Of a stretch of DNA of 64,000 nt, positions 41,547-50,756 are shown piece by piece. Both the position numbers and the translations under genes were made by a program. This DNA comes from Pseudomonas sp. S06B 330 (lineage in GTDB: Bacteria; Pseudomonadota; Gammaproteobacteria; Pseudomonadales; Pseudomonadaceae). Within the stretch, counting starts at the first letter, position 1; each line of letters starts with the position of its first letter. The DNA lies in NCBI RefSeq assembly GCF_002845275.2, contig NZ_CP088149.1:473501-537500 (forward strand), in the 5' to 3' direction. The notes beneath the pieces were generated by a model. The model ran no database searches. It worked only from the letters and a program-made list of their open reading frames with translations, and was not told where the DNA came from.

Positions 41547-42644
41547 ATGTCCAACTTCCTCAATCCGGTCAGCACCCAGACCTGGGCCAACGGCCGTCAC
41601 ATCGTCCGTTGCGTCAAGGTGATCCAGGAAACCTGGGATGTGCGCACCTTCTGCTTCATGGCCGATCAGCCGATCATGTTCTTCTTCAAGCCAGGACAGT
41701 TCGTGACCCTGGAGCTGGAGATCGACGGTGTGCCGATCATGCGCTCCTACACCATTTCCAGCTCGCCTTCAGTCCCTTACAGCTTCTCGGTGACGATCAA
41801 GCGGGTGCCAGGTGGCAAGGTCTCCAACTGGCTGCACGACACCCTGCACGAAGGCCAGGAGCTGGCGGTGCACGGGCCGGTCGGGCTGTTCAACGCCATC
41901 GATTTTCCTAGCCCCAAGGTGCTGTACCTCAGTGGCGGTGTCGGCATCACCCCAGTGATGTCCATGGCCCGTTGGTTCTACGACACCAACGCCAATGTCG
42001 ATATGGTCTTCGTGCACAGTGCCCGCTCGCCGAAAGACATCATCTATCACCGCGAGCTGGAGCATATGGCGTCGCGGATCGACAACTTCAGCTTGCACAT
42101 CATTTGTGAGAAACATGGTCTGGGTGAGCCGTGGGCGGGCTATCGCGGCTACTTGAACCAGAAGCTGATGGAGTTGATTGCCCCGGATTACATGGAGCGG
42201 GAAATCTTCTGCTGTGGCCCGACGCCGTATATGCACGCGGTCAAGCGCCTGCTTGAAGGTAGCGGCTATGACATGAGTCGATATCACGAGGAGTCGTTCG
42301 GTGCGACCCCAGCCGAGGTCAAGGCTGACGCCGTGGAGCTTGCCGAACAGGCGGCCGACGCGCCGGAAGTGGACAATGCCGACCTGCATCAGGTGGAGTT
42401 CACCAGCGCCGGCAAGAGTATCCGCGTGGCGCCGGGCGAGACCGTGCACGCCGCGGCGGCCAAGCTTGGCCTGATGATCCCCAAAGCCTGTGGCATGGGC
42501 ATCTGTGGCACCTGCAAGGTGCTCAAGCTCGGTGGTGAGGTGGAGATGGAGCACAACGGCGGCATCACCGATGATGACGTCGCCGAAGGCTATATCCTGT
42601 CGTGCTGCAGCGTGCCCAAGGGCGACGTGCGGATCGAGTATTGA
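41547..42644 (+). CDS. gbcB: Glycine betaine monooxygenase reductase component GbcB
   Basis: This 365-residue reductase has an FAD-binding domain (PIMRSYTISSSPS), an NAD-binding domain (VLYLSGGVGITPVMSMARW; FCCGPTPYM) and a C-terminal plant-type 2Fe-2S domain (CGMGICGTCKV and a later CCSVP). It passes electrons from NADH to the Rieske centre of GbcA. The ATG at 41547 opens the domain directly; the frame upstream runs into the control region. Its stop codon abuts the stop of the convergent chemoreceptor gene with no spacer. Confidence 0.93.
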   Translation: MSNFLNPVSTQTWANGRHIVRCVKVIQETWDVRTFCFMADQPIMFFFKPGQFVTLELEIDGVPIMRSYTISSSPSVPYSFSVTIKRVPGGKVSNWLHDTLHEGQELAVHGPVGLFNAIDFPSPKVLYLSGGVGITPVMSMARWFYDTNANVDMVFVHSARSPKDIIYHRELEHMASRIDNFSLHIICEKHGLGEPWAGYRGYLNQKLMELIAPDYMEREIFCCGPTPYMHAVKRLLEGSGYDMSRYHEESFGATPAEVKADAVELAEQAADAPEVDNADLHQVEFTSAGKSIRVAPGETVHAAAAKLGLMIPKACGMGICGTCKVLKLGGEVEMEHNGGITDDDVAEGYILSCCSVPKGDVRIEY

Positions 42645-44270
42645 TCAGACGCTGAAGCGCGCCACCAGCCCGTTCAGGTCAACCGCCAGACGCGACAGCT
42701 CGGCACTTGCCGCAGTAGTCTGGTGGGCACCGGTGGCCGATTGCACTGACAGGTCGTTGATGTTGACCAGGTTGCGGTCCACTTCGCGGGCTACCTGAGC
42801 CTGCTCTTCGGCGGCGCTGGCGATCACCAGGTTACGCTCGTTGATCTCGGCGACCGCGCCGGTGATGGTGTCCAGCGCCAGGCCTGCACCGCGAGCGATG
42901 TTCAGCGTCGACTCGGCACGTTCAGTGCTGTTGCGCATGGAGTTGACCGCCTGCTCGGTACCGCCCTGGATACTGCCGATCATCCGCTCGATTTCGCTGG
43001 TTGACTGCTGGGTGCGATGGGCCAGGGCGCGGACCTCATCGGCGACCACAGCAAAACCACGGCCAGCTTCACCGGCACGCGCGGCCTCGATGGCGGCGTT
43101 GAGGGCCAGCAGGTTGGTCTGGTCGGCCAAGCCGCGAATCACGTCCAGCACCTTGCCAATATCGCGTGACTCTTCCGCCAGGTTGCCAATCAGATCGGCG
43201 GTGCCCTGAACGTCAACGCTCATGCGCTCGATGGCTGTGACCGTTTCCAGCACCAGATCGCGGCCGTCGCCAGCCGAACGGGTGGCTTCCTTGGATGCTT
43301 CGGAAGTGCTCACGGCATTGCGCGCCACTTCTTCAACGGCGCTGGTCATCTCGGTGACCGCAGTGGCGGCCTGCTCGATTTCATTGTTCTGCTGTTGCAG
43401 GCCACGAGCGCTTTCGTCGGTGACGCTGTTCAATTCCTCAGCGGCGGAAGCCAGTTGGGTGGCAGAACCGGCAATCAGTTGCAGGGTGTCGCGCAGTTTG
43501 TGCTGCATCTTGGCCATGGCTTGCAATAGGCGTGCGGCCTCATCCTGGCCCTGGGTCTCGATGGTGCGGGTGAGGTCGCCTTCAGCAATGCGCTCGGCGG
43601 CCTGCAGGGCGTCGTTGATCGGTTTGACGATACTGCGGGTCAGCAGCAGGGCACAGATCAGGGTCAGCGCCGTGGCGGCCAACAGCAGGCCAATGACCAG
43701 GGTCACGGCGTTGGCGTACTGCTCGGCAGCGGTCTGGTTGATTTCACGGGTTTGCTCGGTGTTGATGCTAACCAACTGGTCCATGACACTGTTGATCTGC
43801 TCGGAGCTGTTGAGCATGTCGCGGTTGATCAGGTTGCGCAGGGTATCCAGGTCGTTGTTCTGCGAAGCCTGGTGCATGCGGCTTTCCAGTTGCCGATACT
43901 GGCTGAGCAACTGCACATATTGGTTGTAGGCCGCCCGCTCCTGAGGGCTGCTGATCAGCGGCTCATAGGCCTTACGCGCTTCATCGATCTGCTGGTTGCG
44001 TTGGCCGATCAGCTTCAGCGTGTTTTGCAGGGTGTCGGCTTCGCGGTTGATCAGCAGGCGATACGACAAGGTACGCAGGCGCAGGGTCAGTTGGTTGAGC
44101 TGATCGAGGTTCGTGATGCTGGGTACAGCGATGTTCTCGATGGTCTCGCCGGCCTGGCGAATCTTGCTCATCTGGTTCAAGGCAAACAGGCCCAGGCCCA
44201 GCATCAGCGCGCCGATCAAGGCAAACCCCAGCAGTGCGCGCGGGGCGATATTCATATTACGTAGGGACAT
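42645..44270 (-). CDS. Methyl-accepting chemotaxis protein, four-helix-bundle sensor
   Basis: This 541-residue chemoreceptor has a first membrane helix at about 9-30 and an all-helical periplasmic sensor (about 31-188) with the pattern of 4HB-MCP domains ([49 protein letters not shown]). A second helix at about 190-213, a HAMP domain, and the conserved signalling tip [39 protein letters not shown] follow. No C-terminal CheR pentapeptide is present. I prefer the ATG at 44270 (GGAAG upstream). By position it corresponds to a P. putida receptor reported for TCA-cycle acids (McpR); the ligand is inferred from synteny only. Confidence 0.87.
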   Translation of the reverse strand: MSLRNMNIAPRALLGFALIGALMLGLGLFALNQMSKIRQAGETIENIAVPSITNLDQLNQLTLRLRTLSYRLLINREADTLQNTLKLIGQRNQQIDEARKAYEPLISSPQERAAYNQYVQLLSQYRQLESRMHQASQNNDLDTLRNLINRDMLNSSEQINSVMDQLVSINTEQTREINQTAAEQYANAVTLVIGLLLAATALTLICALLLTRSIVKPINDALQAAERIAEGDLTRTIETQGQDEAARLLQAMAKMQHKLRDTLQLIAGSATQLASAAEELNSVTDESARGLQQQNNEIEQAATAVTEMTSAVEEVARNAVSTSEASKEATRSAGDGRDLVLETVTAIERMSVDVQGTADLIGNLAEESRDIGKVLDVIRGLADQTNLLALNAAIEAARAGEAGRGFAVVADEVRALAHRTQQSTSEIERMIGSIQGGTEQAVNSMRNSTERAESTLNIARGAGLALDTITGAVAEINERNLVIASAAEEQAQVAREVDRNLVNINDLSVQSATGAHQTTAASAELSRLAVDLNGLVARFSV

Positions 44271-44543
44271 GGTGGTCTTCCGGAAAGGGAAAAGGCGCGT
44301 GATACCGGCGCCAGATTCAGGCTTGCCTTCACTATCGGACAACCTTTGGCAGACTTGAGGTGCGGAAGATGAAACTGTGAAATCGTGATCGGTTTTCCTG
44401 ACAGGCGGGCATCTGCAGCGGGAACCGGACCGCTATCAGTGGGTCAATCTGCACCAGGCCGAAGCGTCTAACCCGATATCCCTGGCGACCACGCGGACTT
44501 TTCTTTATCGTGTGCGCCCCCTGAAAATCCCGAGAAGGCAATC

Positions 44544-44774
44544 ATGTTGGAAACTTCCCTTAGTCAATTGGAACAACTCGTCATCGACCTGGTACAAAAG
44601 AATCAGGAATTGAGCGAGCGCAACGAGCAGATCAGCGCTGAGCTGGCTCAAGCCAAAGATGAAAACGAAAGCCTGCAGCTGTCGCTGATGGAGCAGGAAG
44701 AAAAGCACGGCGCTACTGCCGCACGCATCCAGGCGCTGGTTGAGCGCGCCAGCGGCGGTACCGTCAACGCATGA
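44544..44774 (+). CDS. Coiled-coil protein, TIGR02449-like, paired with ZapA-like gene
   Basis: This 76-residue protein is one long predicted coiled coil (LSQLEQLVIDLVQKNQELSERNEQISAELAQAKDENESLQLSLMEQEEKHGATAARIQALVERA). It resembles the small TIGR02449/ZapB-like proteins that sit beside zapA in Pseudomonas. GAGAAGG lies 6 bases before the ATG. Its stop overlaps the next start by 4 bases (ATGA), so the pair is coupled. A role with the ZapA-like partner is inferred from that arrangement. Confidence 0.78.
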   Translation: MLETSLSQLEQLVIDLVQKNQELSERNEQISAELAQAKDENESLQLSLMEQEEKHGATAARIQALVERASGGTVNA

Positions 44775-45073
44775 GAACTTCAGCACAGCCGATCAATGTC
44801 GTGTCGATTCTTGGCAGTGACTATTCGATCAAGGCCCCCGAAGGCCAGGAACAGGCCCTGGCGCAGGCCGTGCAGATGCTCAATGCGTCGCTGGCCGAGA
44901 CCAAGCGCAAATACCCGACCCTGATCGGTGACAAGCTGCTGGTTCTGGCAGCCCTCAACCTGTGCTCGCAGCAGATCGATCTGCAACAGCAGCACCAGCA
45001 GGCCCTCGACCGTTACCAAGAGCAAGTCAGCGCCACGGTCGATGTCATTGCCCGGACTATCGGCAACAACTGA
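44771..45073 (+). CDS. ZapA-like cell division protein (paralogue)
   Basis: This 100-residue protein matches the ZapA fold: an N-terminal beta segment ([62 protein letters not shown]) and a C-terminal coiled coil ([27 protein letters not shown]). ZapA cross-links FtsZ filaments at midcell. The usual Pseudomonas zapA, as I recall it, lies next to the 6S RNA gene and differs in sequence; no 6S RNA-like fold follows here, so this is probably a second, diverged ZapA. Confidence 0.75.
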   Translation: MRTSAQPINVVSILGSDYSIKAPEGQEQALAQAVQMLNASLAETKRKYPTLIGDKLLVLAALNLCSQQIDLQQQHQQALDRYQEQVSATVDVIARTIGNN

Positions 45074-45112
45074 TAGGTCCCCGCTAAACCGTTCTACGTT
45101 CTTTTGCTTGCT

Positions 45113-45131
45113 CACTGCCTTTTCGGCAGTG
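45113..45131 (+). terminator. Hairpin after the ZapA-like gene
   Basis: CACTGCC and GGCAGTG pair perfectly around a five-base TTTTC loop, 40 bases after the stop. There is no T tract after it, so it is a weak terminator or mRNA end structure. Confidence 0.4.
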
Positions 45132-45159
45132 GGCAGCATTGTCGTGGGTCAATGGAATT

Positions 45160-45183
45160 ATTGTATTTCCATCTGTATACAAT
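45160..45183. promoter_or_regulatory. Operator candidate upstream of the second chemoreceptor
   Basis: ATTGTAT and ATACAAT form an inverted repeat with a ten-base centre, and the right arm includes the perfect palindrome TGTATACA (45174-45181). TTGTATACAA-like sites are typical of GntR-family repressors. It is 48 bases before the ATG. Confidence 0.4.
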
Positions 45184-45230
45184 TGGCCTGGCTATTGCAG
45201 CACAAGGTTTATTTACTCAGGGGAAGGTTC

Positions 45231-47168
45231 ATGCAGTTCTGGCGGCGCAGTATCCAGTGGCAACTGATCGCAAGCATGGGCGCAGCCCTGTTGGTGAGCA
45301 TTCTTATCGTCGTGGCGATCTACTCGGTGGCGGTCAATCGCCTGACCGAACGTTACCTGGTCGACACCGCTTTGCCGGCGAGCATTGAGGCAATTCGTAA
45401 CGACATCGAACGGATGTTGAGCCGCCCGCTCACCGCGGCCTCGGATATTGCCAACAACACCTTGCTGCGTGACTGGCTGGCGGCGGGCGAAGATCCAGCC
45501 CAGGCGCCGCAGTTCATCGAGTACCTCGAAGCCTTGCGGCAGAAGAATCAGGCGTTCACCGCACTGTTTGCGGCCACTGAAACTAACCACTATTACAACG
45601 AAAAAGGCCTGGACCGCACCTTGAGTCGCAGCAACCCTGCAGACAAGTGGTTCTACGGCTTTATCGACAGCGGCAATCCGCGCCTGCTCAACATCGATAC
45701 CGATGGCAGTACTGGAGAACTGGCGCTGTTTATCGATTACCGAGTGGAAAAAGCCGGGAAGCTGGTGGGCATTGCCGGGCTCGGCTTGCGCATGACCGAG
45801 TTGTCGGCGTTGATTCACAACTTCAGCTTTGGTGAGCGAGGAAGGGTTTTCCTCGTTCGTAATGACGGGCTCATTCAGGTTCACCCAGAGCAACAGTTCA
45901 GCGGCAAGCGTAAGCTCGCCGAGCAGATTGGCGAAGCGGCGGCAAAGGCGCTGTTGAACCGAGAGCAGGGGGTGAGTAGCAGCCGCTTCGAGCGTGAGGG
46001 CGAAGAGTACCTGGCCTTGAGCCTGCCATTGCGCGACCTCAACTGGACCCTGGTTGCAGAAGTGCCGCAGGCGCAGATCTACGCCCCGGTACGCGAGACG
46101 GTCTGGTTGACCAGCCTGATTGGCGCGGCTGTGGCGCTGGTGTCGTTGCTGCTGGTGGTGCTGTTGGCTCGCGGTATTGTCCGGCCGATTCGGCGGGTCA
46201 CTGGGGCGTTGATGGCAATTGGCAATGGTGGTGGTGACCTGACTCAGCGCCTGGATGAAACGCGTGCCGATGAACTGGGCGACCTGGCGCGGGGCTTCAA
46301 CCGCTTTCTCAACAGCCAGCGTGAGTTGATCGGCGAAGTGCTGCGCACCACTGAGCGCTTGCACAGCTCGGTCACGCAAGTGACCCAGGTAGTGGAGAAC
46401 ACCGCCGAGCGTTCCGGGCGTCAACAGGAAATGACCGAAATGGTCGCCACTGCGGTGCATGAGATGGGCCTGACCGTGCAAGACATCGCCCAGAATGCGG
46501 GCAATGCAGCACAGGCTTCGGAAACGGCTCGCACGGAAGCGCTTGAGGCTCGCGAAGTGGTGCGGCGCTCGATTGCACATATTGAAGGCATGTCCGGTGA
46601 AATTGGTCAGGCCGCCAATGCTGTGGGCGAGTTGGCCAGTGAAGTCGCTTCGATCGACGAAGTCCTGGCGGTGATCCGAAGTATCTCCGAACAGACCAAC
46701 CTGCTGGCGCTCAATGCGGCGATTGAAGCTGCGCGTGCCGGGGAGATGGGGCGTGGTTTTGCTGTGGTTGCTGACGAAGTGCGTACACTGGCCCGGCGTA
46801 CTCAGGTTTCGACCGATGAAGTGCAGCAGATGATTCTGCGCCTTAAGCATGGCGCCGGCAGTGCCGTTGCGTCGATGCAGGCCGGGCAGGCAGCGACGGG
46901 AACGGGTGTGCAGTCCAGTCAGCAGACCGGTGCTTCACTGAGCACCATCACCGATCAGGTCGAGCATATCAGCGACATGAACCATCAGGTGGCCACGGCG
47001 ACCGAGGAGCAGTCGGCGGTAACCGAGGAGATCAATCGTACTGTGCAGGGGATTTCCGACCTCGCCCGGGAGACGGCGGCGGATGTGCAGGGCTGTCGGG
47101 AGGAGTGCCAGGCCTTGCGAGGGTTGGCTGATGACCTGGCGCGTCAGATGGGTGGGTTCCGGCTCTAG
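45231..47168 (+). CDS. Methyl-accepting chemotaxis protein with dCache-type sensor
   Basis: This 645-residue chemoreceptor has a membrane helix at 13-33, a large periplasmic region (about 34-290) of dCache/Cache type ([67 protein letters not shown]), a second helix near 295-315, HAMP ([29 protein letters not shown]), and a signalling domain with [47 protein letters not shown] precedes the ATG. By position it matches the P. putida purine receptor McpH; that ligand is inferred from synteny. Confidence 0.88.
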   Translation: MQFWRRSIQWQLIASMGAALLVSILIVVAIYSVAVNRLTERYLVDTALPASIEAIRNDIERMLSRPLTAASDIANNTLLRDWLAAGEDPAQAPQFIEYLEALRQKNQAFTALFAATETNHYYNEKGLDRTLSRSNPADKWFYGFIDSGNPRLLNIDTDGSTGELALFIDYRVEKAGKLVGIAGLGLRMTELSALIHNFSFGERGRVFLVRNDGLIQVHPEQQFSGKRKLAEQIGEAAAKALLNREQGVSSSRFEREGEEYLALSLPLRDLNWTLVAEVPQAQIYAPVRETVWLTSLIGAAVALVSLLLVVLLARGIVRPIRRVTGALMAIGNGGGDLTQRLDETRADELGDLARGFNRFLNSQRELIGEVLRTTERLHSSVTQVTQVVENTAERSGRQQEMTEMVATAVHEMGLTVQDIAQNAGNAAQASETARTEALEAREVVRRSIAHIEGMSGEIGQAANAVGELASEVASIDEVLAVIRSISEQTNLLALNAAIEAARAGEMGRGFAVVADEVRTLARRTQVSTDEVQQMILRLKHGAGSAVASMQAGQAATGTGVQSSQQTGASLSTITDQVEHISDMNHQVATATEEQSAVTEEINRTVQGISDLARETAADVQGCREECQALRGLADDLARQMGGFRL

Positions 47169-47182
47169 GTGGGTGTGAACTT

Positions 47183-47254
47183 CATCGCCGGCAAGGCAGG
47201 CTCCCACACAGGCTTCAGTTGAGCACTCTGTGGGAGCCGGTCTTGCCGGCGATG
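47183..47254. repeat. REP palindrome pair
   Basis: CATCGCCGGCAAGGCAGGCTCCCACA and CTGTGGGAGCCGGTCTTGCCGGCGATG are inverted copies in the convergent gap between the chemoreceptor and ltaE, with the right end only 6 bases from the ltaE stop. Confidence 0.9.
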
Positions 47255-47260
47255 GCACCG

Positions 47261-48301
47261 TCAGGCGCCCATGGCTTCGCGGATATCCGCCGCCAATTCC
47301 CGCACTCGCGCCTCATCGGTATCCCACGAACACATGAATCGCGCCCCACCGCTACCGATGAAGGTGTAGAAGCGCCAGCCCTTGCTACGCAGGACTTCCA
47401 GTGCCGGTTCCGACATCTGCAAGAACACCCCATTGGCTTGCACCGGGAACATCAGCTCGACACCTGGCACGTCACTGACCAGCTCACTGAGCAAGGTCGC
47501 GCAGCGATTGGCGTGGTGGCCGTACTTGAGCCAGGCGTCGTTTTCCAGCAAACCGACCCAAGGCGCCGACAGAAAGCGCATTTTCGAAGCCAGTTGACCG
47601 GCCTGTTTGCAGCGATAGTCGAAATCTTCGGCCAGCTTGCGGTTGAAGAACAGGATCGCTTCACCTACCGCCATGCCGTTTTTGGTCCCGCCAAAGCACA
47701 AGACATCGACCCCGGCCTTCCAGGTCAGCTCGGCAGGTGTACAGCCGAGGGAGGCACAAGCGTTGCTGAAACGGGCGCCGTCCATGTGCAGGTTCAGACC
47801 TAGCTCCTTACAGGTGGCGCTGATTGCCTTGAGTTCGTCAGGACGGTAGACGGTGCCGACTTCGGTGGCTTGGGTGATGGTCACCACTCGCGGTTTGGGG
47901 TAGTGGATGTCCTGGCGTTTGAGGGCAACTTCGCGGATCGATTCTGGCGTCAGTTTGCCAGCCACGCTGCGGGCGGTGAGCAGCTTTGAGCCGTTGGAGA
48001 AAAACTCCGGTGCGCCGCACTCGTCGGTCTCGACGTGAGCGGTCTCTGAGCAGATGACGCTGTGATAGCTCTGACACAGGGATGACAGTGCCAGGGAGTT
48101 GGCGGCGGTGCCGTTGAAGGCAAAAAACACTTCGCAGTCGGTTTCGAACAGTTTGCGAAAGTACTCGGCGGCCCGGGCGGTCCACTGGTCATCGCCATAG
48201 GAGCGGTCGTGGCCATGGTTGGCTTTTTCCATGGCGGCCCAGGCTTCAGGGCAGATGCCGGAATAGTTGTCGCTGGCAAATTGTTGGCTGTTGTTACTCA
48301 T
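47261..48301 (-). CDS. ltaE: Low-specificity L-threonine aldolase
   Basis: This 346-residue PLP enzyme of fold type I cleaves threonine and allo-threonine to glycine and acetaldehyde. The PLP lysine is in VLCFGGTKNGMAVGEAI, the cofactor aspartate in NLHMDGARFSNACASLG, and the N-terminal FASDNYSGICPEAWAAM is typical. GGGAAACGGTG precedes the ATG at 48301; a GTG one codon earlier is possible. It feeds glycine into the pathway of the neighbouring glyA and sox genes. Confidence 0.92.
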   Translation of the reverse strand: MSNNSQQFASDNYSGICPEAWAAMEKANHGHDRSYGDDQWTARAAEYFRKLFETDCEVFFAFNGTAANSLALSSLCQSYHSVICSETAHVETDECGAPEFFSNGSKLLTARSVAGKLTPESIREVALKRQDIHYPKPRVVTITQATEVGTVYRPDELKAISATCKELGLNLHMDGARFSNACASLGCTPAELTWKAGVDVLCFGGTKNGMAVGEAILFFNRKLAEDFDYRCKQAGQLASKMRFLSAPWVGLLENDAWLKYGHHANRCATLLSELVSDVPGVELMFPVQANGVFLQMSEPALEVLRSKGWRFYTFIGSGGARFMCSWDTDEARVRELAADIREAMGA

Positions 48302-48397
48302 CACCGTTTCCCTGCAAGTGGACAGGTTATGACTCTAGCGAAAGACGCCACCCGGCGTCATGTATTCTTGAGTCAGAAAATGTCACTTTCGGGGTGG

Positions 48398-48421
48398 CGG
48401 CGAGGTGTGGTGGCCTCGCCG
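48398..48421 (-). terminator. Hairpin after the orphan gene
   Basis: CGGCGAGG and CCTCGCCG pair perfectly around an eight-base loop, beginning 9 bases after the stop of the minus-strand orphan gene. No T tract follows on either strand, so its strength as a terminator is unclear. Confidence 0.4.
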
Positions 48422-48430
48422 TAGCAAGAG

Positions 48431-49174
48431 CTATTTGCGTCGTTCAAGGTCAAGTGGGGTGTCCAAGATTTCTGGTATGGAAAGGCCTAGAGGATTTCGT
48501 TTGCTCAACACGTAACTTAAGCAGTCTACGGCGCGGTCAGCGAAGAAGTCCCCGGGGACTGCCTTGGCAATGGCATCGTGTTTGGTTGTTGTCTTGTAAT
48601 AGGTGTTTCCCTTCTCAGTGTTCACGGTGAAGGTAGCGTGTTCATCCAGTTCATGAACGCGCAAAGTCCTATTAAGAATACGGTCAAATTGACCATCTAT
48701 TAATGGGTGACTACCTCGAGACATGAATAGTGCGAAGTCTGCTTCAGTACCCTCTTCGGCCGCACAGGGGGGGATGGGGACTAAATGTAAATCTACGCTG
48801 AGATTGTTGGAGCCTTCCGGGTAGTAGACCACCTTTGCATCTATGGTGGCGTAGTTGCCATTATCTAGAATCAGGTCCAGGTGGTCGCAAGTCATATACG
48901 CCGTTGTGCGGTTAACGGTGGCATAAGTTTCATATCCACTGTCCAGTCGGATAGTGATCTGAGCTTCAGACATGCTAATAGGTTCGATGACTCTTAATAC
49001 GACAAAACCTTCACTTTCTGGGTTTCTATCTTGGCTAACGTAATAGCTGCCAGTGTTGGCATATAAAAGTTTTTCGTCAATGGAGGTATTGGTATCGCTA
49101 GGTTCGACGCGAAATTGAGAACCCACGGTTTTCAAGTAATTATATTTCGGGGGTTCTAAAGGATCGTATTTCAT
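48431..49174 (-). CDS. Orphan accessory gene, 247-residue protein of unknown function
   Basis: This gene encodes a soluble, acidic 247-residue protein without signal peptide or membrane helix. The sequence is rich in Thr, Asn, Tyr and Asp and looks mainly beta (VVLRVIEPISMSEAQITIRLDSGYETYATVNRTTAYMTCDHLDLILDNGNYATIDAKVVYY). I recognise no family. Sampled GC is about 45-48 percent, clearly below its neighbours, which points to recent acquisition. CAGGAGAT lies 7 bases before the ATG, and a hairpin follows the stop. It lies between ltaE and glyA, where I recall no gene in related genomes. Confidence 0.75.
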   Translation of the reverse strand: MKYDPLEPPKYNYLKTVGSQFRVEPSDTNTSIDEKLLYANTGSYYVSQDRNPESEGFVVLRVIEPISMSEAQITIRLDSGYETYATVNRTTAYMTCDHLDLILDNGNYATIDAKVVYYPEGSNNLSVDLHLVPIPPCAAEEGTEADFALFMSRGSHPLIDGQFDRILNRTLRVHELDEHATFTVNTEKGNTYYKTTTKHDAIAKAVPGDFFADRAVDCLSYVLSKRNPLGLSIPEILDTPLDLERRK

Positions 49175-49482
49175 GACCTATCTCCTGCTAATGGAGGTAT
49201 CACCGTATCCGATCGCATTGCTAGCCGTAACTGGCATATCTGTCAGGTTGAAAATGCCCAATTGTCTGCTATTGAAGGGTGAACTTCGCCGTCTACGGCG
49301 CGCTCCTGAAGGGGGCGAAGTGCCTGCTTCAGTCATCCTGGATTGAAAGCGCCCCCCCATGTCGTAAACGCACCATTGCAAGGCGTGCGTAGGCATCTGG
49401 GTACCCCGCGCCGGTCATACCATCGCTGCAAAGGCTCAATGGGCCTATCAGACAAGAAATGATCGCTGCCGGGAGACTCTCA
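49175..49482. other. Divergent region before glyA
   Basis: These 308 bases serve the orphan gene (left) and glyA (right). An inverted repeat CTTCGCC...GGCGAAG (about 49287-49325) encloses the small hairpin GCCGTCTACGGC. I looked for the paired glycine-riboswitch core (GGAGAG and accompanying stems) and did not find it. GGGAG just before 49483 is the glyA ribosome-binding site. A 72-codon frame on the minus strand here has no start signals. Confidence 0.4.
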
Positions 49483-50736
49483 ATGTTCAGCAAGCAAGAC
49501 CAGATCCAGGGTTACGACGACGCACTGCTGGCGGCGATGAATGCCGAAGAACAACGCCAGGAAGATCACATTGAGCTGATCGCCTCGGAGAACTACACCA
49601 GCAAGCGTGTCATGCAGGCCCAAGGCAGCGGCCTGACCAACAAATACGCTGAAGGCTATCCGGGCAAGCGCTACTACGGCGGTTGTGAGCATGTGGATAA
49701 AGTTGAGCAACTGGCCATTGATCGTGCCAAGCAACTGTTCGGCGCCGACTACGCCAACGTCCAGCCGCACTCGGGCTCTTCGGCCAACAGCGCCGTGTAC
49801 CTGGCCCTGCTGCAGGCCGGCGATACCATTCTGGGCATGAGCCTGGCCCATGGCGGTCACTTGACCCACGGCGCTAAGGTGTCGTCCTCGGGCAAGCTGT
49901 ACAACGCGGTGCAGTACGGCATCGACACCAATACCGGGCTGATTGACTACGACGAAGTCGAGCGCCTGGCGGTTGAGTGCAAGCCGAAGATGATCGTCGC
50001 CGGTTTCTCGGCCTATTCAAAAACCCTCGATTTTCCTCGTTTCCGGCAGATTGCCGACAAAGTCGGCGCCTATCTGTTTGTCGACATGGCCCACGTCGCC
50101 GGTCTAGTTGCCGTTGGTCTGTACCCGAACCCGCTGCCTTACGCCGACGTGGTTACCACGACCACCCACAAAACCCTGCGCGGTCCACGTGGCGGCCTGA
50201 TCCTGGCGCGCGGCAATGAAGAAATCGAGAAAAAGCTCAATGCCGCGGTCTTCCCCGGTGCCCAGGGCGGCCCGCTGATGCACGTGATCGCCGGTAAGGC
50301 AGTGTGCTTCAAGGAGGCGCTGGAGCCAGGCTTTAAGACCTACCAACAGCAGGTGATCGATAACGCTCAAGCCATGGCCAAGGTGTTTATCGAGCGTGGT
50401 TTTGATGTGGTCTCCGGCGGTACTGACAACCACCTGTTCCTGGTCAGCCTGATTCGCCAAGGCCTGACCGGCAAGGACGCCGATGCTGCCCTAGGTCGTG
50501 CTCACATCACCGTCAACAAGAACGCTGTGCCCAACGATCCACAATCGCCATTTGTCACCTCGGGCTTGCGGATCGGCACCCCGGCGGTCACCACCCGTGG
50601 CTTCAAGGTTGCCCAGTGCGTGGAGCTGGCCGGCTGGATCTGCGACATCCTCGACAACCTTGGCGATGCCGATGTCGAGGCCGATGTTGCGAAGAACGTA
50701 TCGGCACTGTGTGCAGATTTTCCGGTTTATCGCTGA
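49483..50736 (+). CDS. glyA: Serine hydroxymethyltransferase (betaine-cluster copy)
   Basis: This 417-residue PLP enzyme interconverts glycine and serine using 5,10-methylene-tetrahydrofolate. Visible motifs are [38 protein letters not shown], the PLP lysine in [16 protein letters not shown], and the folate-binding C-terminus. Next to soxBDAG it should use the methylene-THF made by sarcosine oxidase to turn glycine into serine. It is probably one of two or more glyA genes in the genome. soxB follows after 20 bases. A DnaA-box 9-mer is at 49692. Confidence 0.95.
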   Translation: MFSKQDQIQGYDDALLAAMNAEEQRQEDHIELIASENYTSKRVMQAQGSGLTNKYAEGYPGKRYYGGCEHVDKVEQLAIDRAKQLFGADYANVQPHSGSSANSAVYLALLQAGDTILGMSLAHGGHLTHGAKVSSSGKLYNAVQYGIDTNTGLIDYDEVERLAVECKPKMIVAGFSAYSKTLDFPRFRQIADKVGAYLFVDMAHVAGLVAVGLYPNPLPYADVVTTTTHKTLRGPRGGLILARGNEEIEKKLNAAVFPGAQGGPLMHVIAGKAVCFKEALEPGFKTYQQQVIDNAQAMAKVFIERGFDVVSGGTDNHLFLVSLIRQGLTGKDADAALGRAHITVNKNAVPNDPQSPFVTSGLRIGTPAVTTRGFKVAQCVELAGWICDILDNLGDADVEADVAKNVSALCADFPVYR

Positions 50737-50756
50737 GTGGTTCAGGAGTAGAGACT

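Noticed and set aside
45213..46850. 545-codon minus-strand frame inside the dCache chemoreceptor gene
   Set aside because: The chemoreceptor reads cleanly on the plus strand with all its domains; the antisense frame has no motif.
49178..49396. 72-codon minus-strand frame upstream of the orphan gene
   Set aside because: No start signal or recognisable product; it covers the glyA control region and ends just before the orphan gene start.
49175..49482. Glycine riboswitch before glyA
   Set aside because: An inverted repeat is present, but the conserved glycine aptamer core and tandem layout could not be found.
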